A stretch of DNA of 64,000 nt. It comes from Streptomyces curacoi. Lineage in GTDB: Bacteria > Actinomycetota > Actinomycetes > Streptomycetales > Streptomycetaceae. Positions 26,375 through 33,831 of the stretch are shown here, in pieces; position 1 is the stretch's first letter; every line of letters begins with the position of its first letter. The stretch covers positions 642,129 to 706,128 of the forward strand of contig NZ_KQ947988.1 of the NCBI RefSeq assembly GCF_001513975.1. Reading direction: 5' to 3'. Under the pieces are notes generated by a model. The model was not told where the DNA came from and searched no databases. It saw nothing but the letters and a program-made list of their open reading frames with translations. The position numbers and the translations under genes are program-made.

Positions 26375-27223
26375 TCAGGGCTGCAGCAGATCCACCTTCA
26401 CATCCGCCGGGAACCCCGTCGTGGGCCCCACGCGCCGCGCGAATTCCGCGACCGCCTCCAGCTGCGGGCCGCCGAAGCGGAAGTCGAGGGTGGTGAAGTA
26501 CCGCTCCAGGACCTGCTCGTCGAAGGCCTCCCAGCGGGCCGCCTGCTCGGCGACCTTGCCGACCTCCTCCAGGGAGAGGTTGCGGGAGGCGAGGAAGGCC
26601 TCGTGGACCTGGCGGGTGATCACCGGCTCGCGCTCCAGGTAGTCCCGGCGCGCCGCCCAGACCGCGAAGACGAAGGGCAGGCCCGTCCAGTCCTTCCAGA
26701 GCCGGCCGAGGTCGTGCACCTCCAGGCCGTAGCGCGGCCCGTCGAGCAGGTTTGCCCGCAGCGCCGCGTCTCCGATGAGTACGGCCGCGTCCGCCTCCTG
26801 CATCATCAGGCTGAGGTCGGGCGGGCAGGTGTAGTAGTCGGGGCGTACGCCGTAGCGCTCGGCGAGCAGCAGCTGGGCCAGGCGGACCGAGGTGCGGGAG
26901 GTGGAGCCGAGGGCGACCCGGGCGCCGTCCAGCCGCTCCAGGGGGACCTGCGAGACGATCACGCAGGACATCACCGGGCCGTCGCAGCCGACCGCGATGT
27001 CGGGGAAGGCGATCAGGTCGTCGGCGTTGCGCAGGAACTCGACGAGGGTGATCGGCCCGATGTCGAGGTCGCCCCGCACCAACTGCTCGCTGAGCTTCTC
27101 CGGGGTGTCCTTGGTCAGCTCGAAGTCGAGGAGCGTGCCCGTTCTCGCGAGCCCCCAGTACAGGGGCAGGCAGTTCAGGAACTGGATGTGGCCTACGCGC
27201 GGCCGAGTGCGAGAATTGTCCAC
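26375..27223 (-). CDS. mqnA: Chorismate dehydratase
   Basis: First committed enzyme of the futalosine pathway: dehydrates chorismate to 3-enolpyruvyl-benzoate. The periplasmic-binding-protein-like fold shows VGHIQFLNCLPLYWGL, GDLDIGPITLVEFLRN, VALGSTSRTSVRLAQLLL and the hinge motif AAVLIGDAALR. Length is 282 aa, normal. The GTG start has no ribosome site, but a TAGCCT -10 lies 6 nt upstream, so the mRNA is probably leaderless. Confidence 0.95.
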   Translation of the reverse strand: MDNSRTRPRVGHIQFLNCLPLYWGLARTGTLLDFELTKDTPEKLSEQLVRGDLDIGPITLVEFLRNADDLIAFPDIAVGCDGPVMSCVIVSQVPLERLDGARVALGSTSRTSVRLAQLLLAERYGVRPDYYTCPPDLSLMMQEADAAVLIGDAALRANLLDGPRYGLEVHDLGRLWKDWTGLPFVFAVWAARRDYLEREPVITRQVHEAFLASRNLSLEEVGKVAEQAARWEAFDEQVLERYFTTLDFRFGGPQLEAVAEFARRVGPTTGFPADVKVDLLQP

Positions 27224-27229
27224 ATCGCG

Positions 27230-27274
27230 AGGCTAGACCCCGTGGGGTACGCTTCGGACTCCGACCCCGGGGTC
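27230..27274 (-). promoter_or_regulatory. mqnA promoter with two GACCCC-type palindromes
   Basis: On the minus strand TAGCCT (27230-27235) lies six bases before the mqnA GTG, placing the transcription start at the start codon. Two related palindromes flank the promoter: ACCCCGTGGGGT at 27237-27248 and the perfect GACCCCGGGGTC at 27263-27274, with centres 26 bp apart. The first overlaps the -35/-10 spacer. The matched half-sites suggest a dimeric regulator, not identified here. Confidence 0.5.
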
Positions 27275-27323
27275 AACCCCTTCTCGATCTTCAAACGTCC
27301 GAGTGACGTGATCTTGACCTCTA

Positions 27324-27351
27324 TTGCTTTCGGCTGCCCGCGTGCTAGGCT
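27324..27351 (+). promoter_or_regulatory. Promoter of the cold-shock gene
   Basis: TTGCTT (27324-27329), a 16-bp spacer and TAGGCT (27346-27351) preceded by TGC (extended -10). This predicts a start near 27358 and an untranslated leader of about 140 nt, as is common for cold-shock mRNAs. Confidence 0.55.
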
Positions 27352-27387
27352 CGCCGCAAGTTGCAGTTTGGTTTCCCTTGCAGTACA

Positions 27388-27416
27388 GAGCCTGCGGAGC
27401 ATGTGACCGCGGGCTC
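27388..27416 (+). promoter_or_regulatory. Structured 5' leader hairpin of the cold-shock mRNA
   Basis: GAGCCTGCGG (27388-27397) pairs with CCGCGGGCTC (27407-27416): 10 bp with one G-U pair and a 9-nt loop. It is followed by TCGTCGTTTTC. Position and U-rich tail suit an attenuator or RNA thermosensor; a near-palindrome CCTTTGGGCCCAAGG overlaps the ribosome site further down. Confidence 0.45.
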
Positions 27417-27499
27417 TCGTCGTTTTCAGAGGAATGCAGTGCTGTTCTCACACTTGCAGGTTCTGGAGCAGGGCAACCCTTTGGGCCCAAGGAGGGCTT

Positions 27500-27703
27500 A
27501 TGGCTACCGGAACCGTTAAGTGGTTCAACGCCGAAAAGGGCTTTGGCTTCATCGCCCAGGAGGGCGGCGGCCCCGACGTCTTCGTCCACTACTCCGCGAT
27601 CAATGCGAGCGGCTTCCGTTCGCTGGAGGAGAACCAGGCGGTCTCCTTCGACGTGACCCAGGGCCCGAAGGGCCCGCAGGCGGAGAACGTCACGCCCGTC
27701 TGA
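27500..27703 (+). CDS. Cold-shock protein (CspA family)
   Basis: 67-aa OB-fold RNA chaperone. RNP1 (KGFGFI) and RNP2 (VFVHYS) are both present after the invariant start MATGTVKWFNAEKG. The ATG at 27500 is preceded by AAGGAGGG; an earlier in-frame start inside the leader is ignored. It follows a long structured leader and is closed by a strong hairpin at 27760-27792. Confidence 0.97.
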   Translation: MATGTVKWFNAEKGFGFIAQEGGGPDVFVHYSAINASGFRSLEENQAVSFDVTQGPKGPQAENVTPV

Positions 27704-27759
27704 GTGATCCCGTCTCCGAGGCGATCCCGTCTCTGATCCGGACCTGAGAGCAGTACCCA

Positions 27760-27792
27760 AGGAGCCCCGCGCCGTAGGGCGGCGGGGCTCCT
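27760..27792. terminator. Strong bidirectional terminator hairpin
   Basis: AGGAGCCCCGC (27760-27770) pairs perfectly with GCGGGGCTCCT (27782-27792) around an 11-nt loop. It lies between the cold-shock gene and the convergent XRE regulator and can serve both. Confidence 0.85.
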
Positions 27793-27811
27793 GCCTTTCC
27801 CGCAAGACCTC

Positions 27812-28360
27812 TCACACGTGCTGCATGACCAGCACGAACGTCGTCCCCGGCGCGAGCGCCTCGTACGAGTGCGGCACATCCCCGCGGTAGGACATGTAGT
27901 CCCCCGGCTCCAGCTCCACCTCTTCGCCCGACGGCCCCGCCTTCAGCCGCCCCGTGCTGACGATCAGATGCTCCACGCTCCCCGGAATATGGGGCTCCGA
28001 CTCCCGGGCGGAGCCCGGTTCCGCGCGCAGGTGGTAGATGTCCCGGCGGGCGCCGGGCGGACTGGCGGAGAGCAGGGTCGCCCCGTAGTCCGCCCGCTCG
28101 GACGCGACCGTGGGCCCCTCGCCCGCCCGGATCACCTGTACGGCCGGGGTCGGCGGCTCCACCAGGGCGCTGAACGGCACGCCGAGCGCGACCCCCAGCG
28201 CCCACAGCGTCTCCACGCTGGGGTTTCCGCCGCCCGTCTCCAGCTGGGACAGCGTGGACTTTGCGATGCCCGCCCGTTTGGCCAGCTCGGACAGTGACAG
28301 CCCGGCCCGGGCGCGCTCGCGCCTCAGCGAGGCGGCGATCCACGTGAGGGGCTCGCTCAT
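27812..28360 (-). CDS. XRE-family regulator with C-terminal cupin
   Basis: 182-aa transcription factor: HTH at about 8-62 (LSLSELAKRAGIAKSTLSQL) and a cupin domain at about 105-180 (HIPGSVEHLIVSTGRLKAG, LEPGDYMSYRGDVPHSYEAL). This architecture is common for local regulators of transporters and amino-acid genes. It is divergent from azlCD, whose promoter region contains GTTCG palindromes, so it most likely controls them and itself. The start MSEPLT is preferred over a GTG nine bases upstream on ribosome-site spacing. Confidence 0.9.
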   Translation of the reverse strand: MSEPLTWIAASLRRERARAGLSLSELAKRAGIAKSTLSQLETGGGNPSVETLWALGVALGVPFSALVEPPTPAVQVIRAGEGPTVASERADYGATLLSASPPGARRDIYHLRAEPGSARESEPHIPGSVEHLIVSTGRLKAGPSGEEVELEPGDYMSYRGDVPHSYEALAPGTTFVLVMQHV

Positions 28361-28397
28361 GCGGTCCACTCCCCCTGTTCGTTCTACCGGTACGCCC

Positions 28398-28434
28398 GTT
28401 CGCCTTGACGAACGACCGCCCGCCTGTTCATTCT
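28398..28434 (+). promoter_or_regulatory. azlC promoter and probable XRE operator
   Basis: TTGACG (28405-28410), an 18-bp spacer and CATTCT (28429-28434), with the azlC ATG only 7 nt further on, so the transcript is likely leaderless. The inverted repeat GTTCGccttgaCGAAC (28398-28413) covers the -35. Direct repeats CTGTTC(G/A)TTCT flank it at about 28375 and 28424. Confidence 0.55.
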
Positions 28435-28441
28435 GGCAAAC

Positions 28442-29158
28442 ATGCGTTCGCTACTCCGAACACCCATGATGGCACCTCTGGCCCGTATGACACCCCTGAC
28501 ACCTCTGGTGCGCGACAGCGCACTGGTCTGGCTGGCGAGCGGTGTCGTCGGCGTCTCCTTCGGCGCGATCGCGGTGGCCGGCGGGCTCCCGTTGTGGGTG
28601 CCGGTGGTGATGTCGCTGATCGTGTACGCGGGCTCGGCACAGTTCAGCGCGGTCGGCGTGCTGCTGGCCGGGGGCGGGCCGCTCGCCGCGGCGGCCACCG
28701 GGCTGCTCCTCAACACCCGCACGGCGGCCTTCAGCCTGGCCGTGGCGGACGTCATCGGCCGCGGCCGGCTCACCCGGCTGCTCGGCGCCCACCTCGTCAC
28801 CGACGAGACGGTGGCCTTCGCCCTCGCCCAGCCCGACCCGGCACGCCGGCGGGCGGCCTTCTGGATCTCCGGGCTCGGCCTGTTCGCCGTATGGAACCTC
28901 GGCGTCCTGGCCGGGGCACTGGCCGGCGACGCGATCGGCGACACCGCCGCCTACGGTCTGGACGCGGCCTTCCCCGCCGTCCTCGTCGCCCTGGTCCTGC
29001 CCGCCCTGCGCGAAAACCCGGCCGTACGACGCTCGGCCCTGCTCGGCGCCGGGCTGGCCCTGGCGGTGACCCCGGCCGTCCCGGCGGGCGTACCGGTACT
29101 GGTGGCACTGGCGGGGCTCGCCGGATACGGCAGCACCGGCGGAAGGCGTACGGCATGA
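28442..29158 (+). CDS. azlC: Branched-chain amino acid exporter, large subunit
   Basis: 238-aa membrane protein of the AzlC family, which with AzlD exports branched-chain amino acids or related compounds. Typical stretches are GVSFGAIAVAGGLPLWVPVV, YAGSAQFSAVGVL and LLLNTRTAAFSLAVADVI. Eight or so hydrophobic segments are visible. It overlaps azlD by 4 nt (ATGA). A promoter 7 nt upstream of the ATG favours the first Met even though no ribosome site is seen. Confidence 0.93.
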   Translation: MRSLLRTPMMAPLARMTPLTPLVRDSALVWLASGVVGVSFGAIAVAGGLPLWVPVVMSLIVYAGSAQFSAVGVLLAGGGPLAAAATGLLLNTRTAAFSLAVADVIGRGRLTRLLGAHLVTDETVAFALAQPDPARRRAAFWISGLGLFAVWNLGVLAGALAGDAIGDTAAYGLDAAFPAVLVALVLPALRENPAVRRSALLGAGLALAVTPAVPAGVPVLVALAGLAGYGSTGGRRTA

Positions 29159-29469
29159 GTGCGACCGTGGCCATGATCCTGGCGCTGGCGGTCGGGACGT
29201 ATGCCTTCCGGCTGGTCGGGCCGGTGCTTCACGGGCGTGTCGAGCTCTCGTCACGGGTGCGGGAGTTGCTGTCGGCGGGCGCGATCGTGCTGCTGGTGGC
29301 TCTGCTGGCCACGGGTGCGCTGACCGCGGACGGCGGCTTCGCGGGGTGGGCGCGGCCGGCCGGGGTGCTGGTCGGCGGCGTGTTGGCGTGGCAGCGGGCG
29401 CCGTTCGTGGTGGTGGTGCTGGGGGCCGCTGGGGCCACGGCGGTGCTGCGGGCGGTGGGGGTGGCGTGA
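29155..29469 (+). CDS. azlD: Branched-chain amino acid exporter, small subunit
   Basis: 104-aa, four-helix partner of AzlC (AzlD family; TYAFRLVGPVLHGRVELSSR at the N-terminus, conserved Arg in the first helix). The start ATG overlaps the azlC stop, giving translational coupling and a fixed stoichiometry. Confidence 0.9.
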   Translation: MSATVAMILALAVGTYAFRLVGPVLHGRVELSSRVRELLSAGAIVLLVALLATGALTADGGFAGWARPAGVLVGGVLAWQRAPFVVVVLGAAGATAVLRAVGVA

Positions 29470-29495
29470 GGCGGAGCCGATGGGAAGATTGCCGG

Positions 29496-29738
29496 ATGAC
29501 CAGCAGTGATGAGAACAACCACGGGGACAGCGGCGGGACTTCCGCCGACAGCGCATTGGCGATAGGCATTTCGGTCGGCCTCGCCCTCGGTACGAGCATC
29601 GGCGTCGTGCTCGGACTGACCGTCTTCGACAACCTCGGGCTCGGGATCGCCCTGGGCCTGCCGTTGGGCACCGGCCTCGGCGTCGCGCTCGGCGTTGGCC
29701 CGATGCGGACGGTCAAGGGAAAGGAGAGGGACGACTAG
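29496..29738 (+). CDS. Small Gly-rich membrane protein
   Basis: 80-aa product with a hydrophilic N-terminus and one long Gly-zipper-like stretch (IGISVGLALGTSIGVVLGL, then LGLGIALGLPLGTGLGVALG). This would form one or two tightly packed membrane helices or a small pore-like oligomer. The ATG at 29496 is preceded by GGAAGATTGCCGG; the longer frame upstream is antisense-like. Function unknown. Confidence 0.6.
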   Translation: MTSSDENNHGDSGGTSADSALAIGISVGLALGTSIGVVLGLTVFDNLGLGIALGLPLGTGLGVALGVGPMRTVKGKERDD

Positions 29739-29765
29739 CCGACGCCTTCGATAGGGTCCCTGGCC

Positions 29766-30413
29766 GTGACCGAAGCCGACTTCCTGAACCGCACCCGGAC
29801 CTTCTACGACGCCATCGCCGAGGACTACGCGACCCTCTTCCAGGACGAGCTCGCCAAGCGGCCCGTGGAGCGGGCGATGCTGAGCGTCTTCGCCGAACTC
29901 GTCGAGGGAGACGGCCCGGTGGCCGACCTGGGCTGCGGTCCGGGTCGGACGACCGCTCGCCTCGCGTCGATGGGGCTGTCCGTGTTCGGGGTCGATCTGT
30001 CGGAGTCGATGCTCGCGATCGCCCGCCGCGAGAACCCCGAGCTGCGTTTCGAGCGGGGTTCGATGCTGGACCTGGACCTCCCGGACGGCGCTCTGGCCGG
30101 TGCCCTGTCCTTCTACTCCTCCATCCACACCCCGGTGGAGCGGCTCCCGGATCTCTTCGCCGAGTTCCACCGCGTGCTGGCTCCTGGAGCGCCCCTGCTC
30201 GTCGCCTTCCAGGCCGGCGACGAACACCGGCACCACGACCGGCCCTTCGGGCACCCGGTCTCGCTCACCTTCCAACGCCGTCGGCCGGAGCACATCGCCG
30301 AGCTGCTGACGGCGGCCGGCCTCACCCTCCTCTCCCGGACGGTCCGCGAACCGGACCCGGCGCTCGACGAGACGTCACCGCAGGCGTTCCTGATCGCCCG
30401 GAAGCCCGCGTAA
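29766..30413 (+). CDS. Class I SAM-dependent methyltransferase
   Basis: 215-aa methyltransferase (methyltransferase_11/25 type). Motif I is VADLGCGPGRTTARLASMGL, followed by VFGVDLSESMLAIARR and the post-I acidic residue. TAGGGT lies 8 nt upstream of the GTG, so a leaderless transcript is possible. The substrate cannot be inferred; no biosynthetic neighbours are present. Confidence 0.88.
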   Translation: MTEADFLNRTRTFYDAIAEDYATLFQDELAKRPVERAMLSVFAELVEGDGPVADLGCGPGRTTARLASMGLSVFGVDLSESMLAIARRENPELRFERGSMLDLDLPDGALAGALSFYSSIHTPVERLPDLFAEFHRVLAPGAPLLVAFQAGDEHRHHDRPFGHPVSLTFQRRRPEHIAELLTAAGLTLLSRTVREPDPALDETSPQAFLIARKPA

Positions 30414-30416
30414 CGC

Positions 30417-32232
30417 CTACCGGCTCCCGGCGATGTCCCGCGCCGCGAGATATCCGAACGTCATCGCCGGCCCGATCGTCGAGCCCGCCCCCGCGTAGCT
30501 GTGGCCCATGACCGCCTCGCTCGCGTTGCCGGCGGCGTACAGGCCCCGGATCACCGAGCCGTCCTCCCGCAGCACCCGGGCACGGGCGTCCGTGCGCAGG
30601 CCGCCCTTGGTGCCGAGGTCGCCGGGGACGATACGGAAGGCGTGGTACGGGGGCAGCCACAGGGGCGCCAGGCAGGAGTTCGGGAGGACGGACGGGTCCG
30701 TGTAGTAGTGGTCGTAGGCGCTGTCGCCCCGGTGGAAGTCGGGGTCCTTGCCTTGCCGTGCCTGGGAGTTGAAGCGGCCCACGGTGGTGCGCAGAGCCGT
30801 GGGCGGGACGCCGATCGAGCTCGCGAGCGCGTCCAGGGTCCAGGCCTTGTACGCGGCGCCCGAGTCGTACCAGTCGGCGGGGAAGGGCAGGGCCGGCAGG
30901 ACGTCCTTGAAGAGGTACCGGTTGCGGTAGTTCTGGTCGACGATCAGCCAGGACGGGATGGCGGGGCTGGTGTCGTTGACGTCGTACATGGTGTGGACGA
31001 CGTCGCTGTAGGGAGCGGCCTCGTTGACGAAGCGGGTGCCGGCCGCGTTGATCAGCAGGCCGCCGGGGAGGGTGCGTTCGGCCAGGCAGAAGTACGGCCG
31101 GCCGGGGAGCGGGATCGCCGGGCCCCACCAGGCGTCGTCCATGAGGCCGAGGGCGGCGCCGATCCGGTGCCCGGCCAGGATGCCGTCACCGGTGTTCTCC
31201 TTCGCGCCCACCGTCCACTCGGTGCCGATGGGCTGTCGCTGGTAGCGCTCGCGCTCCCCCACTGCCCCAAAGGCGTGGGGGACCCCCATCCGCGTTGTGC
31301 TCGAAGCCGCCCGAGCCGACGATCACGCCCCGGCGGGCGCGCACCAGGGCGGGGCTGCCGTCCCGGGTGACGACCGCGCCGGTCACGGCGCCGTTCTCGA
31401 CGTGCAGATCGGTGAGCGGTGTGCCGAGCCACACCGGCACCCCGGCGGACCGCAGCCCCAGCCGCAGCCCCGCCGCCAGTGACTGCCCCATGGTCAGCGG
31501 CTTCTCGCCCCGCAGGGCCGCGGCCGTGCCCCGCGCGAGGCACTCCGCCGCCACGGCGGCCCCCTTGGCGTTCACCGCGGCCAGGGCCAGCCACTTGTAG
31601 TCGGCGCGAAGACGACCATGCCGGCGGGCACGTCCATGTACGGCGGGTTCAGCCGGGCCAGTTCGGCGCCGAGGAGGTTGCCGTCGAGCTGGTCGGGTTC
31701 GACGGAGCGGCCGTTCGGGAGGCCGCCGGGCAGCTCGGGGTAGTAGTCGCTGTACCCCCCCCCATCCAGCGGAAGCGGAGGGGGCTGTGGGCCATGACGA
31801 AGGACAGCATGGCCGGGCCGTGGGCGAGAAAGGCCCGCTGTCGCTCGACGGGGACGTCCGGGCCGACCACGGCGGCGAGGTAGGCGGCGGCCTTCGCGGG
31901 CGTGTCCGGCACACCCGCCGCCAGGATCACCGGGTTGTTGGGAATCCAGATCCCCGCACCCGACCGGGCGGCGGAACCGCCGAAGGTGGGCGCCTCTCCA
32001 GCACCACGCAGCTCAGGCCCTGGTGGGCGGCGGTCAGGGCCGCGGTCATGCCGGCGGCTCCGGAGCCGATGACCACGACGTCGTACGTGCCGAGGAGCGG
32101 GAGGTCGGCGGCCGACGCCGCCTGTGGGGCCGCGCCCACCATGCCGAAGGCCGCGGCCGTACCCGCGGCGCCTGCGGCGAGTACGTGTCTTCGAGAAGGG
32201 GTCACGCTGGTGGACAAGGAGGCCGCTCCCAC
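30417..32232 (-). pseudogene. Tat-signal FAD-binding (KstD/fumarate-reductase-like) flavoprotein with four frameshifts
   Basis: Pieces in three frames reassemble one gene: Tat signal TPSRRHVLAAGAAGTAAAFG, FAD motif DVVVIGSGAAGMTAALTAA, GGSAARSGAGIWIPNNPVIL, RHGRLRADYKWLALAAVNAKG and the C-terminal GLYAAGNASEAVMGHSYAGAG. Breaks lie near 31996 (one base lost), in a run of nine C at 31755-31763, near 31604-31611, and at about 31256-31287 where 31 extra bases form a palindrome. The family includes 3-ketosteroid-delta1-dehydrogenases. Four independent lesions make sequencing error unlikely as the whole explanation. The start is uncertain; GTG at 32232 is one option. Confidence 0.85.
31255..31287. 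repeat. Short palindromic repeat inserted in a coding region
   Basis: TCCCCCACtGCC pairs with GGCGTGGGGGA around CCAAA (one bulged T), followed by CCCCCAT. Removing 31 bases here restores the flavoprotein frame (NAD followed by ERERYQRQP), so the hairpin looks inserted. Related G5/C5-ended sequences occur at about 32905-32925 and 51248-51282. Confidence 0.6.
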
Positions 32233-32743
32233 AGGGACGACGCCGCGTTTCTGAATATGTGTCAGAAAGGCGAATGTGACGCGGCAGTCTTGTGAAGTCA
32301 AGGAGCAGGCACGGGAGTTGAGAGATCGGCCAGCGCCGGGCAGGCCCGGCGGACCGGCGTCGAACATGCGGCTGGGGCCAGATCGAGCCGGAAGAAGCGG
32401 ACCCGATCCCACCGGAACGGCCACAGGGCCGCGGTTCCGGCCACATCCGCCGGCCCCGCCGTACCGCCGGCCACGGCGGAGCACGCGTAATCCTGGCCCC
32501 GGAGGCCAGACGACGGCACACGGACCGCAGCAGTGCGGCGGGCCGGGCACCCACCCATAGGGGCGACTACATAGCGTCGTCAAGCGGTTACGTACATGAG
32601 GAAACGATCACCCGCGCGATCAACGAACTCTGTCCAGTTTTCACCATATGGCCAGTTCGGCTTGGTGTTCACCCAGTTCCGGAAGCGTACTTTCACCTTG
32701 TCCCAAATCATTCAGTTCTGCGACGCAAGGAGATCTGAAAGCC
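32233..32743 (+). promoter_or_regulatory. Intergenic region with iterated CAGTT boxes upstream of the pore-like gene
   Basis: About 510 bp without a gene. The last 150 bp are visibly lower in GC than the surroundings. They contain CCAGTT at 32634, 32652 and 32673 and TCAGTT at 32712, that is, steps of 18, 21 and 39 bp, close to whole or double helical turns. The ribosome site AAGGAG lies 11 nt before the ATG at 32744. I do not see a clear sigma-70 promoter. The left part (32300-32560) is GC-rich and featureless. Confidence 0.4.
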
Positions 32744-33787
32744 ATGGGCGAAGCCAGCGCAAAGAACGAAGTGGGCACGGCCTATATCGGCGATGTATTC
32801 ATGCGTCATCCGCTGACCACGCGAAATCAGGAGGAGCTCGACATCGCCGCCAAAGCCGCTGCCATTCTGGAGCGGCATCAACGACGGAATGCGCTGCTGC
32901 GAAGCCCCGAGGGAGGGGGCACCCCCATCAGCCCCACCGGGTTCTCACTGAACAAGGTGCGCTACGGCGAGTTCCCGCAGGAGCAGGAGACGGCACACCA
33001 GCGCGGATGGCGCGCCTATATGAATGTGGGGGTGCCGCTCATCGAAGAGCGGAGCGACATCGAACAGCCCCCTCCCGACCTGATCTCCAAGCAGACGTAC
33101 ATCAACGGAACCGACCCCATCAAGGTCACGGTGACGGACACGGTCGAGTTCTCCATCTCGAACACGATCAGCTGGTCGCTCCAGGGCGAGGTGAAACTCA
33201 CCTTCGGGGCGAAATCCATCGCGTCACTGCAGCAGCAGCTGCAGAAGAGCATGGAGATGAGCCAGTACCAGAAGGTCACCCTGCTCAACAGCAAGGACAA
33301 CCAGGGCGTCAACACGGAGACCCAGACCGAGGCGAAGAGCACGACCACGGCCACGGGTTCCGCCACGGGCACCGGTGAACTGTGGGCAGAGCTGATGCTC
33401 GGGATCACCGGTTCCGTCAGTGGTTCGCTGACCACCGAGTGGAAACACCAGTCCTCGGTCAGCCTGGAAATCAGCAGCCGGGCGGACGTCATGGCCACCA
33501 CCCGGCGTCAGGTGCGGAAGTTCGACTACCAGATCCCCATCACCTTCGGCGGCTGGGTCGCCTTGTACTACCCCCAGCCGGTGCACGTCAAGGACCAGGA
33601 GTACTCCCAGGTGATCGCCTGGAAAATCGGCGATGCCGTCACCGACTCCAGCCTTTTCGACCTGGCGGACGAAGGGAAACGGTTCATGCAGAAAGGCGAA
33701 GCCGAAATCGTCGCCGTCCGCACCGGGGAGCACCGGGTCTTCCAGCCCGAAGTGCTGGATTACCAGAACCAGAAACAGCCGCTCTAG
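32744..33787 (+). CDS. Candidate aerolysin-like (ETX/MTX2-type) beta-pore protein
   Basis: 347 aa, no signal peptide. Residues about 1-110 are a mixed, partly helical N-terminal region. From about 117 the sequence becomes long amphipathic strands (KVTVTDTVEFSISNTISWSL, EVKLTFGAKS). A Thr/Ser-rich segment with alternating polarity follows (about 190-245, TQTEAKSTTTATGSATGTG, then SVSGSLTTEWKHQSSVSLEI). Next come VRKFDYQIPITFGGWVALYY and a C-terminal return strand. This succession resembles aerolysin/epsilon-toxin pore domains, where the Ser/Thr-rich stretch forms the transmembrane hairpin. I do not recognise a closer relative; the call rests on pattern, not on conserved catalytic residues. It is followed 44 nt later by the propeller gene. 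Confidence 0.45.
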   Translation: MGEASAKNEVGTAYIGDVFMRHPLTTRNQEELDIAAKAAAILERHQRRNALLRSPEGGGTPISPTGFSLNKVRYGEFPQEQETAHQRGWRAYMNVGVPLIEERSDIEQPPPDLISKQTYINGTDPIKVTVTDTVEFSISNTISWSLQGEVKLTFGAKSIASLQQQLQKSMEMSQYQKVTLLNSKDNQGVNTETQTEAKSTTTATGSATGTGELWAELMLGITGSVSGSLTTEWKHQSSVSLEISSRADVMATTRRQVRKFDYQIPITFGGWVALYYPQPVHVKDQEYSQVIAWKIGDAVTDSSLFDLADEGKRFMQKGEAEIVAVRTGEHRVFQPEVLDYQNQKQPL

Positions 33788-33831
33788 CAGAGGCGGCGCC
33801 ACGTCCACCGGCGAGTTCGAGAGGAAAGCTC

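Noticed and set aside
31755..31763. Programmed frameshift at the nine-C run of the flavoprotein pseudogene
   Set aside because: Three other independent lesions in the same gene make recoding at this site pointless unless they are sequencing errors.
32905..32925. Calling the G5/C5 sequence in the pore-like gene a mobile element
   Set aside because: It is in frame, short and only partly matches the palindrome at 31255; mentioned as a possible relative only.
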